Source: Desulfovibrio sp. JC022
Lineage (GTDB): Bacteria; Desulfobacterota; Desulfovibrionia; Desulfovibrionales; Desulfovibrionaceae
NCBI RefSeq assembly: GCF_010470665.1
Contig: NZ_VOPZ01000004.1
Location: 345,240-409,239, forward strand
Direction of reading: 5' to 3'
Length of the DNA stretch: 64,000 bases
Part shown: positions 17,456 to 26,152 of the stretch, piece after piece
Layout: the number at the start of each line of letters is the position of its first letter
How positions within the stretch are numbered: the first letter of the stretch is position 1
Translations under genes and position numbers: made by a program
The notes under the pieces: generated by a model
What the model was told of the DNA's origin: nothing
The model's database searches: none
What the model saw: only the letters and a program-made list of their open reading frames with translations

Positions 17456-18085
17456 ATGAAAGAAATTAAAGTCGAAACATTCGTACTCGGTCCCCTTGAG
17501 ACCAACTCCTACCTGCTCACAGCCGGGTCTGATGCAGTGGTCATCGATTGCGGAATGGACCCGGACCCTATGCTGCAAGCCATCCGCGAACGGGCTCTGA
17601 ATGTTCACTCCATCTACCTGACTCATATGCACCTTGATCACGTAGGCGGTGTGGGACCGTTGCAACAAGTTACCGGAGCCACGGTTTACGGTAATCTGGA
17701 CGATCTCTACCTCAACGAGATTCCGGTCAAAGAAGGTGGTTCACGTGAGTTCAAAGAACTGCTTGATTTCGAAATTACAGACATAAAACAAGGGCGCAAA
17801 ACAATCCTCGATAATCCGGTGATGATCATCGGAACTCCGGGACATACTCCCGGCAGCCTATCCTATTTTTTCCCGGCCCAGAACTTCATTTTTGTGGGGG
17901 ACCTGCTGTTCATGATTTCAGTTGGCCGCACTGATCTTCCCGGTGGCAACAGCGACGCACTGCTCAACTCCATTAGAAACCGCATCTTCATCCTTCCCGG
18001 ACAGACCCAGATATTCTCCGGGCACGGACCCATGACCACTGTCAAACACGAACTGCGAAACAATCCTTTTTTTATTGAAAAATAA
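17456..18085 (+). CDS. MBL-fold metallo-hydrolase (glyoxalase II-like)
   Basis: A 209-residue metallo-beta-lactamase fold hydrolase. The metal-binding THMHLDHVGG, a downstream GTPGHTPGS, the bridging aspartate in FVGDLLF and the final SGHGPMTT give a complete binuclear metal site. The size matches the short glyoxalase II-like group that acts on thioesters such as S-lactoylglutathione; the true substrate is unknown. Monocistronic, ended by a hairpin. Confidence 0.85.
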   Translation: MKEIKVETFVLGPLETNSYLLTAGSDAVVIDCGMDPDPMLQAIRERALNVHSIYLTHMHLDHVGGVGPLQQVTGATVYGNLDDLYLNEIPVKEGGSREFKELLDFEITDIKQGRKTILDNPVMIIGTPGHTPGSLSYFFPAQNFIFVGDLLFMISVGRTDLPGGNSDALLNSIRNRIFILPGQTQIFSGHGPMTTVKHELRNNPFFIEK

Positions 18086-18087
18086 AA

Positions 18088-18117
18088 AAAGGAGTACCCA
18101 ATTTTGAGCACTCCTTT
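18088..18117. terminator. Terminator between the MBL hydrolase and the DRTGG gene
   Basis: AAAGGAGT (18088-18095) pairs with ACTCCTTT (18110-18117); A and T runs flank it, so it can work for both convergent genes. Confidence 0.75.
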
Positions 18118-18143
18118 ATCAAATTCATATTGAAAACAAAAAT

Positions 18144-19211
18144 CTAATACTTCAAACCCAGCTGTTTTTTCAGGTAGGTGAAATCAATATGCTTTTCCAC
18201 CAGATCAACGCCATGTTTGATCTTGGCTGATTCACGCAGCTTGTGACGGGAAAGAATGTCTTCCATCTTCTTGGCAACGCTGAAAGTATCATCGCGAACT
18301 ACAATGATAGGAGTCTCCAATACTTCCGAACGGGTCAGGATAATATCATTGGGGTAAAGGTTACCGGTCAGCACCAGACACGGGCACTCCCCTTCAAGGG
18401 CCACCAGCTGCACGTCTGAACGGTCACCACCAACGATGACCGCTGAATTACGATGCCTGCGGAAGTGGGTCATGAAATTTTCCACCTGCATAGTACCGAT
18501 AAGAAAACTTTCCACTGGCTGGTCAGTGCGGTTGTGGGCGGTAATAATCTTTCCGCCAAGACGGTCAGCCAAATCCCCAACTTTAATAGTACCCATAAGC
18601 GGGTCTTTGGGAATAACGCCAAGCACTTTAACACCCTTGCGTTCAAGAAAAGGTTTAATCAGGGTGGTAATCTCATCCATGAAGGTCGGCGGGATGTCGT
18701 TGAGCACAACACCAGCCAGATTATCCCCCAGTGCTTCCTTGAGCACGACCAGATAATCGTAGTTAAGTTCCTTCTGGAAACGGTCAATAACCACACACTT
18801 GACGCCCAGTGTCTTGACCAGATGGATTCCATCCACCCCGCAATATTTGCCGGAATACATGGAACCGGACCCGGCAACCAGCGTAAGATCCTTACCCGCA
18901 CTGATCTTGGCATAGCCGTCGACAATGGGCTGGACATGGTCCTCAACTTTACCGTTAAAGGCCTGCACCTTGAAATCGTGGGTAACAACTACCGGGGTAA
19001 CAACATTGGGAGGATTGGACACGCCGAGCACATCCTGAATAAAGAAAGCATCCTCATCACCCAGCCTGCCGTCAACTTCCGCAGGAATAGCACCCACGGG
19101 CTTCATATACCCAAGGCTGATACCCTGCTTCTGAAAATGCAAACCCAAGCCCATGACAATCATGTTCTTGCCGGAATAACCGCTAGTAGAACCAATATAT
19201 AAACCGGACAT
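18144..19211 (-). CDS. BioD-like P-loop / DRTGG domain protein
   Basis: A 355-residue protein with the two non-catalytic domains found at the N-terminus of long phosphotransacetylases: a BioD-like P-loop domain (GSTSGYSGKNMIVMGL at 7-22; LVAGSGSMYSGKY near 125) and a DRTGG domain (about 210-320, VGGDRSDVQLVALEG). It lacks the acetyltransferase part. Encoded 26 bases after an ADP-forming acetyl-CoA synthetase with AGGAGG before its ATG, so the pair is an operon and a regulatory role in acetyl-CoA/acetate metabolism is likely by inference. Confidence 0.8.
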   Translation of the reverse strand: MSGLYIGSTSGYSGKNMIVMGLGLHFQKQGISLGYMKPVGAIPAEVDGRLGDEDAFFIQDVLGVSNPPNVVTPVVVTHDFKVQAFNGKVEDHVQPIVDGYAKISAGKDLTLVAGSGSMYSGKYCGVDGIHLVKTLGVKCVVIDRFQKELNYDYLVVLKEALGDNLAGVVLNDIPPTFMDEITTLIKPFLERKGVKVLGVIPKDPLMGTIKVGDLADRLGGKIITAHNRTDQPVESFLIGTMQVENFMTHFRRHRNSAVIVGGDRSDVQLVALEGECPCLVLTGNLYPNDIILTRSEVLETPIIVVRDDTFSVAKKMEDILSRHKLRESAKIKHGVDLVEKHIDFTYLKKQLGLKY

Positions 19212-19237
19212 AAAGTCCTCCTTGTAATCAAAAAATC

Positions 19238-21346
19238 TTAGCTTACTGTCATGCGCATGTTAGCGACCACAGCTCCGTCCGGTCCTGCGATAACCGGGTT
19301 GAATTCAGCTTCCTGAATTTCCGGCAGATCCGAAGCCATCTGCGACACCATGAGCAGCACATCTTCCAGCGCACCGAGATTTACAGCTGCACCGGAACGT
19401 ACCCCTCTTAAAATAGGATACGCCTTGATCTCACGGACCATTTCCTGAGCATCGTTAAGTGCCAGCGGAGCCAAGCGCGATGATACATCACCAAGCAGGT
19501 CCACGTGAAGCCCCGCAAGGGAAAAATTTATAAGCGGCCCGAACTGCGGATCGCGCTTAAAACTGACCACAATCTCGTGAGAATCCTTCGGTCCCATAGC
19601 CTGCACCAGACACCCGGTAATGTAGGCATCCTTGCACCTTCTGGCCGCACGGGTCGTGATTTGCATAAAGGCCTTACGCAGGGCCTGCGGGGTCTGGATA
19701 TCAGTGACAACCAAACCGAGTTCCTGCTTACGGGATATCTGCGGCGAAGCGACCTTAAGAGCCACGGGATAGCCGATCCTCTTGGCGGCTTTTGCGGCCT
19801 GATTGGATGTCCGGGCCAAAACGGTTTCCGGCACTGGGAGCTCGTAAGCGGAAGCCAGCTGCTGAGCATCAAGCTCCACCAGTTCGGTCAGCCCGGTCTT
19901 ACGGCAATTTTCCACAATGGACTTGGCCTTGGAATAATCGCGCCTGAAACAGACATCAATGGGCCAGTCCTTTTTCTGCCAGCGGTAACAGCGGGTCATG
20001 GCATCAAGGGAACGGACCGCGGCTTCTGGAAATTCATAACAGGGAATTCCGGCAGCGCGGAGCATCCTGCGTGCTTTTCTGGTCGAATGATCACCCATAA
20101 AACAGGTGATGATCGGCTTGTCGCAATCCTTTTCCAGTTCAATTATATCTGCGGCAACTTTTTCCACATCGTCAAGGATGTTTGCTGCCGGGGTCAAAAT
20201 CACCAGAATGGAATGAAAAACTTCATCTTCAGCAACAGCGCGAAGCACGCGGTGGTAAGTATCCGCCTTGGCATCACCAAGCATGTCGATGGGATTGTAC
20301 AGGGATGCGTATGGAGGAAGCACTTCCTTCATCTTTTCAAGAGTGGCGGAAGATGGACGGGAAATATTCAATGTGCCCTTTTCAGCCATATCGGTGGCAA
20401 GAATACCCGGCCCGCCGGAATTTGTGACGATAGCCACATTGGAACCATTCGGCAACGGCTGGCAGGAAAAGGCATGGGCAAGGTTAAACATATCCTCAAT
20501 GTCCACAGCCTGCATAACCCCGGTCTGGTTGAACGCAGCATTGTAAGCGGTGGTGGCCCCGGTCAAATGTCCGGCATGAGCGGATGCGGCCCTTGCGCCG
20601 GATGGTGTTTCCCCGGCCCGCAGCAGGATCAACGGTTTTTTAAAAGTGGTATCGTATGCTGTGCGCAGAAAATCCTGCCCGTCCTTAAGAGTCTCGCAAT
20701 AACCGACAATAACTTTGGTATCGTCATCATTAGCGAGATAGCTGAACATGGTTGCCTCGCCAAGAACGGCCTTGTTGCCGAGGCTGATAAATTTGGAAAA
20801 GCCGACCCCTTCACTATTGGCCCAGTCAAGAGCTGTACTGCACATGGCCCCGGATTGTGAAAGGAATGCAATATTTCCCTTAAGTGTAAAATCAGGATCA
20901 AGGCTGGCATTCATGGACAAGGTTGAATTCATGAGTCCCATACAATTAGGACCTAGAATAATCATGTCATGGTTCTTGGCAGTTCTTGCCAATTGCTGTT
21001 CCAGACGGTAACCTTCGCGTCCTGTTTCCCCGTAACCGCCGTTGGTGACAACAACAGCCCGGACCAGAATTTCCGAAAGATCATCCAGAACTGGAATGGC
21101 TTCGGCTGGAGGAAGGCAAATCAAGGCCAGATCGATCCCGCGGGGAAGCTCGGAGACAGAAGAAAAAGCATCAAGACCGTGAACTTGGTCCCCTTCCCCA
21201 TTGACGGGGAATATTTTTCCCTTATATCCAGAGGCAAGAAGATTGGCAGCAATGATGCCAGCCTTATCCTTAGGATCGGCGGTAACACCGATTACGGCAA
21301 TCGCTTTTGGCTCAAACAAGGCCTTTAAACATGAGTATGAATACAT
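19238..21346 (-). CDS. Acetate-CoA ligase (ADP-forming), fused alpha-beta form
   Basis: A 702-residue acyl-CoA synthetase that makes ATP from ADP, phosphate and acetyl-CoA (or the reverse). Domain order: CoA-binding (FEPKAIAVIGVTADP ... GYKGKIFPVNG, about 10-130), succinyl-CoA-ligase-like domains with the phospho-histidine segment SAHAGHLTG near residue 260 and GPNCMGLMN, and a C-terminal ATP-grasp half (about 480-700). Expected to yield ATP from acetyl-CoA. Its ATG is only 28 bases from the divergent rnc start and has no clear ribosome site. Confidence 0.88.
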   Translation of the reverse strand: MYSYSCLKALFEPKAIAVIGVTADPKDKAGIIAANLLASGYKGKIFPVNGEGDQVHGLDAFSSVSELPRGIDLALICLPPAEAIPVLDDLSEILVRAVVVTNGGYGETGREGYRLEQQLARTAKNHDMIILGPNCMGLMNSTLSMNASLDPDFTLKGNIAFLSQSGAMCSTALDWANSEGVGFSKFISLGNKAVLGEATMFSYLANDDDTKVIVGYCETLKDGQDFLRTAYDTTFKKPLILLRAGETPSGARAASAHAGHLTGATTAYNAAFNQTGVMQAVDIEDMFNLAHAFSCQPLPNGSNVAIVTNSGGPGILATDMAEKGTLNISRPSSATLEKMKEVLPPYASLYNPIDMLGDAKADTYHRVLRAVAEDEVFHSILVILTPAANILDDVEKVAADIIELEKDCDKPIITCFMGDHSTRKARRMLRAAGIPCYEFPEAAVRSLDAMTRCYRWQKKDWPIDVCFRRDYSKAKSIVENCRKTGLTELVELDAQQLASAYELPVPETVLARTSNQAAKAAKRIGYPVALKVASPQISRKQELGLVVTDIQTPQALRKAFMQITTRAARRCKDAYITGCLVQAMGPKDSHEIVVSFKRDPQFGPLINFSLAGLHVDLLGDVSSRLAPLALNDAQEMVREIKAYPILRGVRSGAAVNLGALEDVLLMVSQMASDLPEIQEAEFNPVIAGPDGAVVANMRMTVS

Positions 21347-21374
21347 TCGTTAATATAAATTCAAGCAGGTTTGT

Positions 21375-22085
21375 ATGGTAGAAAATTTTTCACGCCTCCA
21401 GCAAGGTATCCACTATCGATTTTCTCAAGTCAAGCATTTAGCCACAGCACTGACCCACAGTTCATGGGCAAATGAGCAGTCTGAGCCTGTTGAAGATAAC
21501 GAACGGCTGGAATTTTTAGGTGATGCGGTGCTTGAACTTTGTGTAACCGAAGAACTGTTTAAGCGGTTCAAGGACGCCCACGAAGGCCAGCTGACCAAGA
21601 TCAGATCCAAGCTGGTCAAAGAGAAAAGCCTTGCAGCTATTGCTCATGAGCTTGAAATCAACGCTTTCCTGAAGCTGGGTAAAGGCGAAGAAGCACAAGG
21701 CGGCCGGACCCGGTCCTCCCTCATGGCAGATGCCATGGAAGCTGTTATCGGGGCGGTGTTTCTGGATGGCGGCTATGCTGAAGCCCAGAAATTCATCATG
21801 AGAATATTTGAAGATAAGTGGCCTGAAACTTTCAAAATTGAAAGTTCCAAAGACTTTAAAAGCAAATTGCAGGAAGTAACTCAGGCCAGATTCAAAGAAC
21901 GCCCGACATACGTGCTGACCGGAACCAAAGGCCCCGAGCATGAAAAAATATTTATGGTAAACCTGAATCTCCCGGACGGGAAATCATTTGATTCGGAAGG
22001 TTCGAGTCTAAAAAAAGCCGAGCAGACCGCTGCGGCAAAAGCTCTGGAATATCTTACTGAAAATGAGGCTGACGCTTCAAATTAA
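21375..22085 (+). CDS. rnc: Ribonuclease III
   Basis: A 236-residue RNase III that cuts double-stranded RNA, including rRNA precursors. The catalytic signature NERLEFLGDAVLEL lies at about 42-55, with the second acidic pair in DAMEAVIGAVFLDGG. A double-stranded RNA-binding domain fills the C-terminal third (SKLQEVTQARFKERPTY to AEQTAAAKALEYL). Length and domain order are normal. Monocistronic; divergent from the acetyl-CoA synthetase with 28 bp between start codons. Confidence 0.96.
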   Translation: MVENFSRLQQGIHYRFSQVKHLATALTHSSWANEQSEPVEDNERLEFLGDAVLELCVTEELFKRFKDAHEGQLTKIRSKLVKEKSLAAIAHELEINAFLKLGKGEEAQGGRTRSSLMADAMEAVIGAVFLDGGYAEAQKFIMRIFEDKWPETFKIESSKDFKSKLQEVTQARFKERPTYVLTGTKGPEHEKIFMVNLNLPDGKSFDSEGSSLKKAEQTAAAKALEYLTENEADASN

Positions 22086-22131
22086 AAATTCAGACGGCTG
22101 AACAACTGCCAGATGTGAGGCACAAAAAAAG

Positions 22132-22176
22132 GCTGGAACAATGCGTATACAGACATACGCCGGTTTCAGCTTTTTT
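22132..22176 (+). terminator. Terminator after rnc
   Basis: GCTGGAAC (22132-22139) pairs with GTTTCAGC (22163-22170) with one G-T pair, followed by six T. Confidence 0.75.
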
Positions 22177-22193
22177 ACGCCCAAAAATAGTTC

Positions 22194-22233
22194 AAGGACC
22201 GGGAGGCGGTGATCAATCGCCTCCACAGTCCTT
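22194..22233 (-). terminator. Terminator after flagellin
   Basis: AAGGAC (22194-22199) pairs with GTCCTT (22228-22233) and GGAGGCG with CGCCTCC inside; on the minus strand a T-rich tract (CTATTTTTG) follows within about ten bases. Confidence 0.75.
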
Positions 22234-22260
22234 AATCTTCACCGATTATCTCAAGCGGCT

Positions 22261-23133
22261 TTAGCCGCCAATGAGCTGCATAGCCATCTTCGGCAGTGAG
22301 TTAGCCTGCGAGAGCATTGCTACCGCGGACTGAGTGAGAATCTGGTTACGTACGAATTCGGTCATTTCAGTTGCTACGTCCACATCGGAGATGCGGGATT
22401 CAGCAGCCTGAACGTTTTCTGCCTGAATGGAAAGGTTGGTGATGGTATTTTCCAACCTGTTCTGCATGGCACCAAGGTTCGCACGAATCTTATCTTTAGA
22501 AATAATTGCCTGCTGGAGCTTATCCAGAGCTTCCTGAGCCAACGCCTGAGTGGAGATGGAAGTCTGCACGCCAAGAGCGGAAGCGGTGGATTCACCGATT
22601 GCGATGTAGTAGTAGTCTTCCGCGCAGTCGTTACCTGTTCCGAAGTGGACCTTCAGCGGGCCGGTGGAATGAAGACCGGAACCGTCATGAGATCCGGTAC
22701 CACCGGAAAGGTTACCGTTAAGCAGGTGGATACCGTTAAAGTCGGTAGCATTGGCGATACGGGTAATTTCCGAAGCCATAGCCTGAAATTCAGAGTCGAT
22801 GATCAGGCGCTGATCAGAGTTGTAGGTACCGGTGGATGCCTGAGTTGCGAGCTCTTTCATACGAATGAGCTTTTCATCGATTACTTGCAGTGCTCCGTCT
22901 GCGGTCTGAATCATGGAGATAGCGTCGTTGGCGTTTCTCATACCCTGGTTAAGGGATTTAACGTCAGCGCGCATAAGTTCACGAATTGCGAGACCGGCAG
23001 CATCATCAGCTGCGGTGCCGACTCTCAAACCTGAGGAGAGACGACGGGTAGAAGTACCAAGGTTGCCGTACGATTCTTGAAGATTTCGCGAGGCACGCAT
23101 TGCCATAAGGTTGTGGTTAATGACTAAGGACAT
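22261..23133 (-). CDS. Flagellin
   Basis: A 290-residue filament protein. The N-terminal D0/D1 coil is MSLVINHNLMAMRASRNL ... RLSSGLRVGTAADDAAGLAI, and the C-terminal coil ends ISDVDVATEMTEFVRNQILTQSAVAMLSQAN. The variable surface domain is short (about residues 140-195), so the filament is thin-walled and near the small end of the family. AGGAGG precedes the ATG, and a sigma-54 promoter lies 50-70 bases upstream. Convergent with rnc. Confidence 0.97.
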   Translation of the reverse strand: MSLVINHNLMAMRASRNLQESYGNLGTSTRRLSSGLRVGTAADDAAGLAIRELMRADVKSLNQGMRNANDAISMIQTADGALQVIDEKLIRMKELATQASTGTYNSDQRLIIDSEFQAMASEITRIANATDFNGIHLLNGNLSGGTGSHDGSGLHSTGPLKVHFGTGNDCAEDYYYIAIGESTASALGVQTSISTQALAQEALDKLQQAIISKDKIRANLGAMQNRLENTITNLSIQAENVQAAESRISDVDVATEMTEFVRNQILTQSAVAMLSQANSLPKMAMQLIGG

Positions 23134-23184
23134 ATCTGAACCTCCTTGTAGTTCACAAAATTCCGTTTTTGTTAACCAACCTTA

Positions 23185-23201
23185 AGCAGAGCGCGTGCCA
23201 A
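23185..23201 (-). promoter_or_regulatory. Sigma-54 promoter of flagellin
   Basis: Read on the minus strand: TTGGCACGCGCTCTGCT. The -24 GG (23198-23199) and -12 GC (23186-23187) are exactly ten bases apart and match the consensus TGGCAC-N5-TTGC closely. Transcription would start near 23174, leaving a leader of about 40 bases. Confidence 0.8.
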
Positions 23202-23510
23202 AGATATTTTAATCAGATATTTCAACATATTAGACATATAAATAAAGTCTAGACTTCTTTATATTCAGCTCAAGAGTCAATTTTTTCCCGCCCTTGCAGG
23301 GTATTTTCCGTCATTTTTCAGAGCAAAGGGAAAAGCTGTCCCGCATCACACATAAGACATCGTTATTTATATCTTTTTAGCGTCAAAACTTATGATCTAT
23401 AGGAAATTTATTCCACAACACCACCGGCACTGTGAATCAAGAAACATTAAGTAAATCATGAAAATATAACTTGAGAAAACATTTCTTAGGACAAAGATAG
23501 AAAGGCAAAA
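23202..23510. other. AT-rich spacer upstream of the flagellin promoter
   Basis: No gene or repeat is seen here. As the region directly upstream of a sigma-54 promoter it is where activator (enhancer) sites would be expected, but I could not pick out a clear dyad. Confidence 0.4.
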
Positions 23511-23559
23511 AAAAATGGAAACCCCGCATCCGAAACGGCATTTTCGGCTGCGGGGTTCC
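23511..23559 (-). terminator. Terminator of the flgE end of the hook operon
   Basis: GGAACCCCGC and GCGGGGTTTCC form a strong stem (23517-23527 with 23550-23559), followed on the minus strand by a run of nine T. Confidence 0.85.
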
Positions 23560-23657
23560 CGGGTACCTGTGCAGTCGGGGGAGTCAATCCCGTCTGCGGA
23601 GGTTGTAGAAGGAGTTTTCCTATATATTCAGCATCAATTCAGGATACATCATTCACT

Positions 23658-25307
23658 TTAGCGCTTGAGCTGGATAAGCTCGCCCATCATGGTATCTGTG
23701 GTCGTAATAACCTTGGAGTTGGCCTGAAAACCGCGCTGGGTGGTAATCATGTTCACAAACTCGACTGCAAGGTCCACGTTGGACATTTCAAGGGAGTTGG
23801 CCGCGATAGACCCTTTGCCGCCGCTGTTAGGCAGGCCGGTCAAAGCATCCCCGGATTCCCTAGTCTGGGTAAAGAGGTTACCGCCTTCACGCCGCAGTCC
23901 CCAGTCATTATTGAACGAAGCGAGAGTCAGTACGTAAAGTTCCTGAATCTGTCCGTTGGAATAACGTCCGGTCAAAACTCCGTCCCTGCTTACAGAAGTA
24001 CTCTGTAAGAAACCTGCGGTGTAACCGTCCTGAGACTGGAACAGGGTAGTGGAGCCGGAGCTGTAACTGGTTGTGGACAGGGCACTTTTTTCCGCATCAC
24101 CGAAGTTGGGAATACCGCTTATGTCGGTAATATTGGTGCCGAGCAAGCTTGCATTTGAAGCTGCGGCAGATCCCCACCCTTTGGTAGTTCCAGTACCTGA
24201 AAGATCCTGGTTGGTTAAACCGAAGTTCATCTCAATTGTTACCGGATCATTACTGGCATCGGTAAAACTTGCGTTGGACCTTGAGAGAAAGTTTGCTGTC
24301 AAAACGGGCAACCCATCTTGTGAGAACTCTGCCAGAGTCCACTCGTCAGCATTTCTGAGATCTGTTGCGGCAGTACCGCCGTTACTCTTAAGACTATAGG
24401 CTGATACACCGGTCAGGTCACCGGCTGCGTTGAAAGTCATTGTTCCGGTCATAAGCAGACCAGCTGCGGAAGTTCCGGCGAAATTAACACCGTCATCGGA
24501 AATGCGCCCGTCTTCTTCGGGATCGCAGGTCACAATAAATTCCCAGACCTTCTTACCACCGGCGTTACTGAGGGTAACCTGATCAAAATAAGTGGTAACA
24601 TTATGAGCAGAACCGTTGGCATCATAGACCTTGAGAGTAGACTGGTAACCGTACAGAGAATCACCAAGCGGCGGCTCAGCAGCTCCATCCCAGGCATTAA
24701 AGAGGGACAGATAGGGAGCGGTACTGTCAGTTGAGCGGCTTGCTTCCCCGGAATCAAGGTTGGTGATCATATTAATAGTAGTAGTAGCCTTCGGTGCGGA
24801 CTGAAAATTTTCCAGTCTGATGTCAGTAGGTACACCGACAGTACGCACTGCGGTGTTGGTATTTACACTGGTTCCGGTGGCAACCTGTGAATTGCTTTCA
24901 TCCTGAACTTTCCAGCCCTGAAGCACATAACCATGCGGGTCGGTGAGATAACCGTCTTTGTCAAAACGGAAGTTACCCGCTCTTGTGTAATAGGAAGTCT
25001 CTTCACTCTTGGGAGAGACTATGAAAAATCCGTCACCACCGATTGCGAGGTCGGTGGACTCAGAGGTTGTTTCAAAAGACCCCTGAGCATAGTCGGCATA
25101 AATTGCCCCAACCTGCACGCCTCGACCGACCTGTGCGATACCGGTGGCAGTGGACATGTCCTGGCTGATGGCGTCTTCAAAGTGCATTTTAGCACTCTTG
25201 AAGCCGACTGTGTTTACGTTTGCAATGTTGTTACCAAGCACGGACATCTTGTCGCCGTGTGCCTGCAAACCTGTGATTCCTGAGAATAATGATGCTGATA
25301 AACCCAT
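23658..25307 (-). CDS. flgE: Flagellar hook protein FlgE
   Basis: A 549-residue hook protein, longer than the E. coli form (about 400), with a large variable middle. The N-terminus MGLSASLFSGITGLQAHGDKM and NNIANVNTVGFKSAK, the early AIGGDGFFIV and the C-terminal SNVDLAVEFVNMITTQRGFQANSKVITTTD are the conserved rod-hook blocks. Last gene of fliK-flgD-flgE; 75 bases after flgD. AGGAGG precedes the ATG. Confidence 0.95.
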   Translation of the reverse strand: MGLSASLFSGITGLQAHGDKMSVLGNNIANVNTVGFKSAKMHFEDAISQDMSTATGIAQVGRGVQVGAIYADYAQGSFETTSESTDLAIGGDGFFIVSPKSEETSYYTRAGNFRFDKDGYLTDPHGYVLQGWKVQDESNSQVATGTSVNTNTAVRTVGVPTDIRLENFQSAPKATTTINMITNLDSGEASRSTDSTAPYLSLFNAWDGAAEPPLGDSLYGYQSTLKVYDANGSAHNVTTYFDQVTLSNAGGKKVWEFIVTCDPEEDGRISDDGVNFAGTSAAGLLMTGTMTFNAAGDLTGVSAYSLKSNGGTAATDLRNADEWTLAEFSQDGLPVLTANFLSRSNASFTDASNDPVTIEMNFGLTNQDLSGTGTTKGWGSAAASNASLLGTNITDISGIPNFGDAEKSALSTTSYSSGSTTLFQSQDGYTAGFLQSTSVSRDGVLTGRYSNGQIQELYVLTLASFNNDWGLRREGGNLFTQTRESGDALTGLPNSGGKGSIAANSLEMSNVDLAVEFVNMITTQRGFQANSKVITTTDTMMGELIQLKR

Positions 25308-25381
25308 TAGAACCTCCTAAAGTCCTGTTGACTCGCGAATGAATCCTTATCCTTTAAGCCGGGGCCATGCCGTTGGCCTGA

Positions 25382-26110
25382 TTAGCTTGAAGATGAATCA
25401 GGTGATTCACTTGATGAATCGGAAACATCCGTCGGACTTACTACTTCCTTGATGTTGAGGAAGTTGATGTAACGACCGTCTTTAAGGTGCAGAAACTGCT
25501 GACCACCTTCGGAAACAACTCCCGAGACTTCGCCACTGACTTCCGTCTTAACCATTACCGGGCTGCCGTTTGCGTCTTCCGCCGCCATGGCGATAGTGTA
25601 AACACCGTCCGGAACATCTTTGCCTGCCCAGTTCTTTCCGTCCCATTCGAACTCGTAGGTCCCTTCAGCCTTCGAGCCGAGCTGAACTGTGCGCATAAGA
25701 TTCTGGTTTTTGTCGTAAATATTGATGAACGCATTTGCCACCGGTTCTCCAAGACCGTAAAAGACCTTACTGACCTTGTCTCCTTCACGGCTGACAGTGT
25801 AACCTTCCGCTTTAACTTCCTTGCCGATGAAGCCGACTGCGGAGACCATCTGTTCCTGAGTGCCGTTATTGATCATAGTCTTGATGTTACTGTTCACCTG
25901 AGTGAGCTGTTCAAGGCTGGAGAACTGTGCCATCTGCGCCATGTACTCTTTATCTTCCATGGGATTCGCCGGGTCCTGATTCTGCATCTGGGTAAGAAGG
26001 AGCTTCAGAAAATCATCCTGCCCCAACTGACTTTTATGCGTTGGCTGGTTGCTTGCTGCCATATCGGCTTCTGCCCTGCCAAGTATGTTACTGAACCCTA
26101 CGTATCCCAT
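25382..26110 (-). CDS. flgD: Flagellar hook cap protein FlgD
   Basis: A 242-residue hook-capping scaffold. The N-terminal block LGQDDFLKLLLTQMQNQDPANPMEDKEYMAQMAQFSSLEQL is diagnostic (only part quoted: QNQDPANPMEDKEY). The rest forms the FlgD Ig and tudor-like domains (EFEWDGKNWAGKDVPDG). It caps the growing hook and is removed later. Lies between fliK and flgE in the usual order, GAGGTG before the ATG. A short acidic-serine tail (SSSESPDSSSS) is unusual but harmless. Confidence 0.94.
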   Translation of the reverse strand: MGYVGFSNILGRAEADMAASNQPTHKSQLGQDDFLKLLLTQMQNQDPANPMEDKEYMAQMAQFSSLEQLTQVNSNIKTMINNGTQEQMVSAVGFIGKEVKAEGYTVSREGDKVSKVFYGLGEPVANAFINIYDKNQNLMRTVQLGSKAEGTYEFEWDGKNWAGKDVPDGVYTIAMAAEDANGSPVMVKTEVSGEVSGVVSEGGQQFLHLKDGRYINFLNIKEVVSPTDVSDSSSESPDSSSS

Positions 26111-26152
26111 GACTACACCTCTTTATTTTTACTAAGCGGGGCTAAATTTATG

